Shown here: positions 9,147-15,846 of the stretch, in pieces
How the letters are laid out: every line of letters starts with the position of its first letter
Position numbering within the stretch: position 1 is the stretch's first letter
NCBI RefSeq assembly: GCF_000243155.2
Contig: NC_018017.1
Coordinates: 62,001 to 126,000, forward strand
Direction: 5' to 3'
DNA length: 64,000 nt
Source: Desulfitobacterium dehalogenans ATCC 51507
GTDB lineage: Bacteria; Bacillota; Desulfitobacteriia; Desulfitobacteriales; Desulfitobacteriaceae
Position numbers and translations under genes: made by a program
Notes under the pieces: generated by a model
The model's database searches: none
Told to the model about the DNA's origin: nothing
What the model saw: only the letters and a program-made list of their open reading frames with translations

Positions 9147-10874
9147 ATGAAAAGGTTTATTACATTTGTTTTATTATGCGCTTTAATATTGAGCGTTGTT
9201 CTGCCGCCGCCTGTACAAGCGGGACCTGCACTTCCTTTACAATCTTTGGAGATAACAAGTGTTCATTTAAGTGATTATGCATATGCCGAAACCTTACCAG
9301 GCCCAGGGCAAGATCGATGGTGGGAATATCCTTTGACAGCAAGTGGCACGAATGTAAGCAAAAATTTACCAAGTGAAAAAAGATATGTTCGTATTGATTA
9401 TAAACAAATGGGAAATTTAGTAGGCAGCCAGTCGAACACCCTTGATGGGCGCGCTCCGGTCACCTCAAATGTATTGCATTTTCTCGATGAAGATGGCAAT
9501 GTTATAAATTACGGGATGGCATATGGATTTATAATGTACGATGTTTTTGAAATAAACCCTAATACCAACCAAAGCAGATATAATATCAAATTAATGGATA
9601 CTAGGGCGCCTTTATATAAAACTCTTGAGGCTAACCTGTCTATAACCTGGTATGGTAATTCTCCAGCAGGTTCTCCTCCGGTTTCTGTTATTTATAATAG
9701 TGAAACCTTTCCAGACTATGCCGTTGCAGTAGGTACGGACACTACAATGGAATATCAGCTTACCGGCGGCGGTTGGACGACATGCAGTGCCATTCAGGTT
9801 CCCCTGGCGGTTTCCGATAAATTGTTTTGGGTTCGTTACGCTCAGACAGATACTGAAAGTGCTTCTCCTGCTAAAATAATACAGATAAAACCACGCGGGC
9901 CATTTCCAAGCAACATATCTCTCAATAGGACTACCGGAATGATTACCGGATTAACAGAAAATATGGAAATGCGTCTCGACGGTCAGATTTATAGGACGAT
10001 CCCTGAGGAAATACTACTTAACGGTGTTTTATCAATCATTCAGAGTCTCGAATATGGAGAGACAGCAAGAATTGATTTTAGGTATAAAGCTGAGGAAAAT
10101 GAGCCCGCGAGTTTATGGGGGGGCTGGACCCTTACAGATCAATCTCCAGCTGCGCCTGCCGTTTCGTATGACCCATATAATAATCATTCAGTATCTCCTA
10201 TAACCTCCGCCATGCAATATCGCTATGATGGAGGTCCCTGGTATTCTTTAACCGGTACAGGCAGTTATAGCTTATCGGTATATTCACGAATGAGCAGTCA
10301 AAAAACTGTGGAATTTGAAGTGCGCTATAAGGCCACAGGTACACAGTCTGCTTCCCAGATTAAAAAAATAACTTTGCCTAAACTAAGCCCTGCACCATCA
10401 GGAGTAGGATTAGGTTATAAAGATGGTAAATATTCTTTTCATTATGTAAAGCCAAATGTTTGGTATCAGCATTCAACAAGCCCAAGCTTTACTAGCAGTA
10501 CTACTCGCACTACCAGAACTACTACAACAACATTACCTTGTGACTTTCCCTTGAGCTATGGGGATAAAATATATCTAAGAACCGGCACTCCTATCTCTAG
10601 TGTCTCTTCTGCTTGTGTAGAGTTTACTGCGTGGATAAATACTTCAACTTCAACTATTCTTGATGGGAAAGGTTCAAGCATGGGTTTATTTGAAGGTAAT
10701 AGTTTGGAAGATAATGTGTCTTTAGACCCTGCTGAAGGTGCAATTAGTGAACAAGAGTTAACAGAATTTGCGGAGCTGATTGAGATAGAAGACAGTCATG
10801 CCGAATTTGGGGAGTCATCTGCTCAGGCAGAAGAGCCGTTGATTGAAATGCCCACTCTCAGTGAAGATAATTGA
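9147..10874 (+). CDS. Secreted hypothetical protein with N-terminal signal peptide, 575 aa
   Basis: The N-terminus MKRFITFVLLCALILSVVLP followed by PPVQAGPA is a classic Sec signal peptide with a likely cut after QAG or nearby. The mature part is rich in Ser, Thr, Tyr and Pro and looks beta-rich. Segments around EMRLDGQIYRTIP, MEYQLTGGGWTTC and MQYRYDGGPWYSL repeat loosely and suggest tandem Ig-like or adhesin-like units. A Thr/Arg low-complexity stretch is near residue 450-460, and the C-terminus is strongly acidic. The ATG at 9147 is 9 nt from GAGGAG; an in-frame GTG at 9141 is too close. No anchor motif was seen. Function unknown; a surface or released protein is likely. Confidence 0.75.
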   Translation: MKRFITFVLLCALILSVVLPPPVQAGPALPLQSLEITSVHLSDYAYAETLPGPGQDRWWEYPLTASGTNVSKNLPSEKRYVRIDYKQMGNLVGSQSNTLDGRAPVTSNVLHFLDEDGNVINYGMAYGFIMYDVFEINPNTNQSRYNIKLMDTRAPLYKTLEANLSITWYGNSPAGSPPVSVIYNSETFPDYAVAVGTDTTMEYQLTGGGWTTCSAIQVPLAVSDKLFWVRYAQTDTESASPAKIIQIKPRGPFPSNISLNRTTGMITGLTENMEMRLDGQIYRTIPEEILLNGVLSIIQSLEYGETARIDFRYKAEENEPASLWGGWTLTDQSPAAPAVSYDPYNNHSVSPITSAMQYRYDGGPWYSLTGTGSYSLSVYSRMSSQKTVEFEVRYKATGTQSASQIKKITLPKLSPAPSGVGLGYKDGKYSFHYVKPNVWYQHSTSPSFTSSTTRTTRTTTTTLPCDFPLSYGDKIYLRTGTPISSVSSACVEFTAWINTSTSTILDGKGSSMGLFEGNSLEDNVSLDPAEGAISEQELTEFAELIEIEDSHAEFGESSAQAEEPLIEMPTLSEDN

Positions 10875-10893
10875 TGGGATAAAACAAAAAGAG

Positions 10894-10940
10894 GTGTCGG
10901 GTTCGACTGAGAAGCAGGCGCTTCACAGATTCAAGATATA
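10894..10940 (+). pseudogene. 3'-end relic of a chemoreceptor gene
   Basis: TGTCGGGTTCGACTGAGAAGCA followed directly by GGCGCTTCACAGATTCAAGA and TATAA reproduces the end of chemoreceptor 2 (about 7587-7608 joined to 7677-7702). Roughly 70 bp between two GAGCA-like repeats are missing. No other receptor sequence remains upstream. The relic abuts the intact acyltransferase exactly as chemoreceptor 2 abuts its acyltransferase relic. Confidence 0.7.
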
Positions 10941-11716
10941 AAGGCAAGGGCCTTCAAGGCGAAAACAAGCCCAAGCAAAATGGGCTGATGTATCAAGTAA
11001 ATCCATAAAGAGTGGCGGCTGACCCAGGTAACCATGGGGGAGGCTGCCCTTTGTTTTTGAGCGTCCTTTTGACCTGATTTATCGCGATTCTTCTTGCTCT
11101 TTTTCGCCGAAGAAGCGGAGGTTTTTGCCTTGCTTCGGTTCGCAAAGAAATAACGATAACAGAGAACTCCCAAGAAGGTTACCCCGCTATAAGGAAATAA
11201 AGGGTAAAAATCCAAAGTGGAAAAGTCAGGATAGATGAACCCCAGAGGAAGGAGAAGAGGGGTGTTCACTACTTGGTTCTTGATAATAAATCCGATGCCT
11301 ATGGACAGAACCGAGCATAGAAGGAGTACGCTATTGGGAAGTTTTCGAATTAGAGGATAGAGAGCCATCATAACCCCTAAGAAATGGAGAATTCCAAAGC
11401 GGATATATTCCCCGGGAAAGGCGACATAGGTCACCAGGGTAATAATCATCCCAAAAAATAAAACCCGCAGTCCGTTTTTAAGGGGATGCTTGCTTAAACC
11501 GCTGCTTAGGCCGGAAAGGAAAATAAAAAGCAGAGCAGCCGTTTTACCGATGATAAACCATAAAGGGTTATTCACATCAACAGCCAAATTGGTCCATTGA
11601 TCTAAATCATAAATGAGATGATAAGTAATCATTAAGGCAAGAGCCAGAGTACGTAAACTATCAATGACGGGAAAACGGTTTGGGGACAAGAGCTTCATCC
11701 TCTCACAATTAATCAA
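10931..11716 (-). CDS. Polytopic membrane acyltransferase (HGSNAT/DUF1624-like)
   Basis: The protein (about 261 residues) has seven or more hydrophobic segments. An N-terminal RFPVIDSLRTLALALMITYH motif and a WFIIGKTAALLFIFLSGLS segment are typical of the heparan-alpha-glucosaminide acetyltransferase-like (DUF1624) family. The end SLWIYLIHQPIL is the last membrane helix common to acyltransferases. A Lys/Ser-rich loop (about 195-225) precedes it. Such proteins move acyl groups onto cell-surface molecules. The start is uncertain: TTG at 11716 or ATG at 11698, neither with an ideal ribosome site. Its 3' end overlaps a chemoreceptor relic. It lies downstream of a glycosyltransferase on the same strand. 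Confidence 0.75.
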   Translation of the reverse strand: MINCERMKLLSPNRFPVIDSLRTLALALMITYHLIYDLDQWTNLAVDVNNPLWFIIGKTAALLFIFLSGLSSGLSKHPLKNGLRVLFFGMIITLVTYVAFPGEYIRFGILHFLGVMMALYPLIRKLPNSVLLLCSVLSIGIGFIIKNQVVNTPLLLPLGFIYPDFSTLDFYPLFPYSGVTFLGVLCYRYFFANRSKAKTSASSAKKSKKNRDKSGQKDAQKQRAASPMVTWVSRHSLWIYLIHQPILLGLVFALKALAFIS

Positions 11717-11836
11717 AGCCTGCCATTGTCATGACGGGCTTTTGAAAAGGCAATGCCTTTAGGCGACGCCGGATTTTCTATATTACTCATATTATATCAG
11801 GTCAGAAAGTGAACACCAAGGTACCAGTTTCATAAA

Positions 11837-12685
11837 TTATCCGCTAAACTGTACATCTCTTGGAATGATTAAATGATTTTCACAATAGGAATGAGAGGCG
11901 TTTAAAGATTCTGCCCAAAGCTGGAGAATATCAAAGCGCCGTTCGGGATGATATCCCAGCATTTTGTGTTTTCCCAGAGAACGTGTGACCTCTTCGTTAC
12001 GAGCCAAAGTCAGCCCCATCACACAGTCGCCGATGATGGTCTCGGCGATGAGACGAGCATGGCGGCGGTGCTTGCGAGGGGATTTAAGATCTTGATGGCG
12101 TATGGAGGTGGCTACTTTAACCTTGAGGTCGAAACGCTTGGCTAAGACCAGAGTCAGGGGAGGAATAGCGATTGCTTCAGGGATAAGCAGTTCCAGTGCC
12201 CGAGCAGATAAGGCATGGGGTCCATGGGTAGGGGTAGCATTTCCTAAAAACTGAAAGTAGCCTAATTCCTTATTCAAACTTCCCCTAAAGCGCAGGACAA
12301 GATTAGCCAGCTTAGCGCGGTGAGTAATGTAAGGATAGCAGTTGGTTAAGGCTACATCCGTACCTTCGTCTAAGGCGGCCAGGAGTCTTGATAAGCCGTC
12401 ATAAATATCTCCCGAGGTATCTCCATCCACAAAAAGGACTCCATGAGTATTAAGGGAACGGGCATAAAGAGCCCCAATGGCCCGGGGGACATCGATGCCC
12501 AGGGGGTCAGCAAAATAAATGGTATGGATGCGCTGATCCAGGATGGAGCGGGTCAAATCCAGAGTCCGATCGGTACATCCATTGAGAACCAAGATGGCTC
12601 TTTTTATGGGCAATCTTAATACGGTTGCTAAGACAGCCAGGATGCTTTTTTCTTCGTTTTGGGCGGGAATGATCACATCGTACAT
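11837..12685 (-). CDS. Family 2 glycosyltransferase
   Basis: The 282-residue protein begins MYDVIIPAQNEEKSI, the GT2 nucleotide-sugar binding start, followed by LVLNGCTDRT and the DxD-type VLFVDGDTSGDIYDG near residue 90. There is no membrane anchor. It may transfer a sugar to an envelope or spore component. The ATG at 12685 follows GAGGAGGGA. The acyltransferase follows 120 bp downstream on the same strand, which suggests joint surface modification, but the acceptor cannot be inferred. Confidence 0.85.
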   Translation of the reverse strand: MYDVIIPAQNEEKSILAVLATVLRLPIKRAILVLNGCTDRTLDLTRSILDQRIHTIYFADPLGIDVPRAIGALYARSLNTHGVLFVDGDTSGDIYDGLSRLLAALDEGTDVALTNCYPYITHRAKLANLVLRFRGSLNKELGYFQFLGNATPTHGPHALSARALELLIPEAIAIPPLTLVLAKRFDLKVKVATSIRHQDLKSPRKHRRHARLIAETIIGDCVMGLTLARNEEVTRSLGKHKMLGYHPERRFDILQLWAESLNASHSYCENHLIIPRDVQFSG

Positions 12686-12805
12686 GCTATCCCTCCTCAG
12701 GGAAGCTTATTTTAGCTGTTCAGAATGTCTTTCAAAGAATAGTATTGTAAACCTTACTTTCCAAGCAGAGTTTTCTATATTTATATGCCTTTTTTTTTCT
12801 TTGGT

Positions 12806-12814
12806 CATAGGATA
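12806..12814 (+). promoter_or_regulatory. Candidate sigma-K -10 box for yabG
   Basis: CATAGGATA fits the CATANNNTA pattern of sigma-K -10 elements and lies 29 bp before the yabG start. In B. subtilis yabG is transcribed late in the mother cell. No convincing -35 element was seen, so this is tentative. Confidence 0.4.
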
Positions 12815-12842
12815 TAGGGAAGAGGTCGGAAGGAGGGCGCAA

Positions 12843-13676
12843 ATGTTAAAAGTTGGCGACGTTGTAGCTAGAAAATCCCATAAACAAGACTTATTTTTCC
12901 GTATTGAGCAAATAATGTCGGTTAAGGGAGAGCGGATTGCAATCTTAAAGGGAATTAATCTTAGGCTTATAGCTGATGCACCTCTTCAGGATTTGGTGGA
13001 AAAAAACCCATCAGAAGTCGCTCATTATCAACGGGAAGATTACCAGGATATATACAATAAGCTGAAAATAGTGGTCAATCAGCGTAAATATGTTCCAGAG
13101 GCTCAGGATGAATTCTATGAAATTCCAGGGCGGGTGCTTCACCTGGATGGGGATGAGGAATATCTAAGTCAATGCATCAAGACATATCAACAGCTGGGAC
13201 TGGACGCTAAAGGAATCTGCATATCTGAAGTGGAGCAGCCTAAGAAGATACGGCAGATTCTTCAGGAAAATCCTACGGATATCGTGGTCCTCACGGGGCA
13301 TGACGGGTTTCTCAAAGGAAAAAAGGATTTCAAGAGCCTTGACAGCTATCGGAGTTCCCGCTTCTTCGTCCAATCCGTCATTGAGGCCCGCCGCTTCCAG
13401 CCTAATCGGGATGCCCTGGTAATTTTTGCCGGGGCCTGCCAATCCAATTACGAAGCCATTATCAGAGCAGGAGCTAATTTTGCTTCCTCTCCCAAAAGGA
13501 CTTTGATTCATGCCTTTGATCCGGTCTTTATCGTGGAGAGAATCGCCTTTACTCCCATTGATCAGATGGTATCCCTGAAGGAAATCATTCAGCATACGGT
13601 CACCGGTACCGACGGCCTTGGCGGAATCGAGACCCGGGGTCATCTCCGCAAGGGGTATCCGCGAAGCCCTTACTAA
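12843..13676 (+). CDS. yabG: Sporulation-specific protease YabG
   Basis: The 277-residue protein matches YabG throughout: MLKVGDVVARKSH at the start, DIVVLTGHDGFLKG near residue 155, FAGACQSNYEAIIRAGANFASSP near 200, and a C-terminal GTDGLGGIETRG. YabG is a cysteine-type protease (family U57) that processes coat proteins in the mother cell. The ATG at 12843 is chosen because GGAAGGAGGG lies just upstream; the longer frame runs back through the divergent glycosyltransferase. It keeps the B. subtilis position between rsmA and ispE, though other genes have been inserted around it. Confidence 0.93.
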   Translation: MLKVGDVVARKSHKQDLFFRIEQIMSVKGERIAILKGINLRLIADAPLQDLVEKNPSEVAHYQREDYQDIYNKLKIVVNQRKYVPEAQDEFYEIPGRVLHLDGDEEYLSQCIKTYQQLGLDAKGICISEVEQPKKIRQILQENPTDIVVLTGHDGFLKGKKDFKSLDSYRSSRFFVQSVIEARRFQPNRDALVIFAGACQSNYEAIIRAGANFASSPKRTLIHAFDPVFIVERIAFTPIDQMVSLKEIIQHTVTGTDGLGGIETRGHLRKGYPRSPY

Positions 13677-13686
13677 TCATGGAAGA

Positions 13687-13725
13687 GCGCCTGCATTCAT
13701 CCACGCAGGCGCTTATTACATTTTT
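13687..13725 (+). terminator. Terminator after yabG
   Basis: GCGCCTGC / GCAGGCGC forms an 8-bp GC-rich stem with a 10-nt loop, followed by TTATTACATTTTT. Confidence 0.75.
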
Positions 13726-13735
13726 AGCCCCCTGA

Positions 13736-14440
13736 GGCATGGCCGGCTACTCTGAAAAAGATCGGAAAGCTAATTCTCCAGGATTTTGCTTTCGGCGTTC
13801 ACTCTATAAGCTGCGCGGAGCAATCTAATCGCTCAAGACCTCCGCTACGCCGGGCGTACCTGCGCCGCTAAGTAGTCTCCGTGGCGTGTCGGCTTGGGCG
13901 AAACCCTCGCCCGGGTTTCGTGCCCAAATCGCTCCTGCTCAATGGGCGGTTGGAAACGTCCTGTTTCCAACCCGACTCCGCTGCAGCCTTTTCGCGAAGA
14001 GTGCTTACCTGCTCGCTTAGAATCCGTTCTCTGCCTTAAAGCAAAATCCTTGGGCTGTCTTTCGGATCTGAGCGGCGCGGATGTAGGATAAGGCTACACG
14101 GCCCGAGCAACATTTTTATCCTTTGCTCGTGCCACCCCGCGGCATGGGTGTCTACCCTGAAAGAGGCTTATAAAAAGCTCCGGAAAAAGTGCTAAAAAAG
14201 GCCCGCAAGTGTAGCTTTACGCACAAGAGCGAACGGATTTAGCGGAGGGGCGACCGGTTAACAAAGCTTTCTTAACGTAGCGGAGCCACGGTTCACATCA
14301 GGTATTACCCAAAGGTTTGGCGCAGCTGTTAAGAAAGCGAGTTCACCAGCCCTGGAGCTATGAAGTGAGCGATGTGCGTAAAGCTACCCGCCCAGACAAC
14401 GCTTTTCATCCTTTACTGGCCCTGGACACGGTATGGCCAG
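13736..14440 (+). repeat. Large structured intergenic repeat, copy 1
   Basis: About 0.7 kb, present again inverted at 45517-46242 and direct at 58387-59055. Module A (13780-14050) is bounded by 13-bp perfect inverted ends AGGATTTTGCTTT / AAAGCAAAATCCT. It contains further hairpins: TTGGGCGAAACCC with GGGTTTCGTGCCCAA (about 13889-13922) and GGTTGGAAAC / GTTTCCAACC (13948-13972). Module B (14211-14387) is bounded by 15-bp perfect inverted ends GTAGCTTTACGCACA / TGTGCGTAAAGCTAC, with an inner GCTTTCTTAAC / GTTAAGAAAGC pair. A motif CATGG..G.CTAC.CTGAAA recurs at the left end and mid-point, and in part at the right end. It lies between the 3' ends of two convergent genes. Either a structured RNA or a non-autonomous mobile element. 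Confidence 0.85.
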
Positions 14441-14788
14441 CTACTCCGTTATAACCACCGGCGTCCCCACGCCGACTTGGTTATAAAGAGCCTCCACATG
14501 ATGATTATGCATACGAATACAGCCTAAGGATGCTTGAGTACCGATGCTGGAGGGCTTGTTTGTTCCATGAATCCCGTAGTCCGGGAGGGATAGGCCAAGC
14601 CAACGGGTTCCGAAGGCTCCGCCGGGATTAATAACCTTAGTAGACACAGCATAGTTCCCTAGAGGAGTGGGGGTTGCGTTTTTGCCTACGGCACAAGGAT
14701 AGCAGGCTAAGAGTTGATTGCCATCATAGAGCTCTATTTGTCGCGAGGAACGACGGATCATAATTTTTCGCTGGGGTATCGGATTCAT
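14441..14788 (-). CDS. Minimal L,D-transpeptidase (YkuD domain)
   Basis: The 115-residue protein is almost only a YkuD catalytic domain: KIMIRRSSRQIELYDG, TPLGNYAVSTK, then IHGTNKPSSIGTQASLGCIRM. The His and Cys of the HGT...S.GC.RM motif form the active site that cross-links peptidoglycan through 3-3 bonds or attaches proteins. There is no signal peptide or LysM domain, which is unusual for an enzyme that should act outside the membrane. The start at 14788 follows GGAAGGAGGT. Its last codons touch the right end of repeat copy 1. In spore-formers similar short forms can be spore-associated, but that is inference. Confidence 0.88.
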   Translation of the reverse strand: MNPIPQRKIMIRRSSRQIELYDGNQLLACYPCAVGKNATPTPLGNYAVSTKVINPGGAFGTRWLGLSLPDYGIHGTNKPSSIGTQASLGCIRMHNHHVEALYNQVGVGTPVVITE

Positions 14789-14923
14789 CGGGTTACCTCC
14801 TTCCCTATTCCTTTAATCAGTGTATGTTTTCTGAAGGTAAAGGAAACTCAATCTTTTTAGATTCTGAATAATCCGCAGGGGTTAAAGCGGAAAATAAGAG
14901 AAGCAAGCAAAGGGAGGAATTTC

Positions 14924-15733
14924 ATGAATCATTACGTGGAGGGCAAGCTCTTAATCATCGGTGGAGCCGAAGACAAAAAGGGAGAGTGTAAAATACTGAA
15001 GCGGTTTATCCAAGAAGCGGGGGGAAAGGAAAGCCGTGTGGTGGTTTTGACCGCTGCCACGGAAATGCCGGAGCAGGTAGGTTCTGAATATAAGGAGCTC
15101 TTTGAAAGCTTAGGGGCTCCTGAGGTACAGGTCCTGGATATAGACGAAAGGGTCTCAGCCAATCGGGAATCCGTATCTCAGGAATTGCAAAAGGCTACCG
15201 GGGTTTTTTTCACGGGAGGAGACCAGCTGCGCATCACAGGAATTTTAGGGGGAACCCGTTTAGGGACAACCTTACATAGCCTTTATCAAAGAGGAGTCAT
15301 TATTGCCGGAACCAGTGCCGGGGCTTCAGCCATGTCCGATACTATGATCGTGGGCGGGGAGGCGGGTACGCCCAAAAAAGATACCTTAACGATGGCGCCT
15401 GGTCTTGGTCTGCTTCATTCAGTTGTCGTGGATCAACATTTTGCCCAGAGGGGTCGTATCGGTCGACTGCTTTCAGCCATCGCCCAAAACCCTAATGTTC
15501 TCGGGGTGGGTATTGATGAAGATACCTCCATTCTTGTCTATTCGGATGGGCATTTTACTGTGGTAGGTAACCAGACCGTTACAGTGGTGGATGCTTCCCC
15601 TACCATGGCCAGCAATGTATCGGAAATTTCGCCGGGCCAAGCCCTCGTTCTTACCCCTGTTCTCATGCATATCTTGTCCGATGGCTATCGTTTCGACCTC
15701 AAAAGAAGAGCGGCAAACATAAATCTTACTTAG
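14924..15733 (+). CDS. cphB: Cyanophycinase
   Basis: The 269-residue protein is a serine-type exopeptidase of family S51. It has LLIIGGAEDK at the N-terminus, the nucleophile in GVIIAGTSAGASAMSD near residue 130, and VVVDQHFAQRGRIGRLL near 170. Cyanophycinase releases beta-Asp-Arg dipeptides from cyanophycin. The ATG at 14924 follows AAAGGGAGG. It lies 113 bp upstream of cphA on the same strand, so synthesis and breakdown of the storage polymer are encoded together. Confidence 0.93.
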   Translation: MNHYVEGKLLIIGGAEDKKGECKILKRFIQEAGGKESRVVVLTAATEMPEQVGSEYKELFESLGAPEVQVLDIDERVSANRESVSQELQKATGVFFTGGDQLRITGILGGTRLGTTLHSLYQRGVIIAGTSAGASAMSDTMIVGGEAGTPKKDTLTMAPGLGLLHSVVVDQHFAQRGRIGRLLSAIAQNPNVLGVGIDEDTSILVYSDGHFTVVGNQTVTVVDASPTMASNVSEISPGQALVLTPVLMHILSDGYRFDLKRRAANINLT

Positions 15734-15846
15734 GGTATTTACCTTAGAACATCTGGAAAAATGGGAAAAAAGAATATTGTGCCGGAAAAAGGTAAAAATA
15801 CTAGAGGTGTACTTTTCCCATAGGTTGAAGGAGGACAAATAGCACA

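Noticed and set aside
12543-12842. Extension of yabG upstream to 12543
   Set aside because: The extension runs antisense through the glycosyltransferase gene; the ATG at 12843 has a strong ribosome site and gives the family-standard start.
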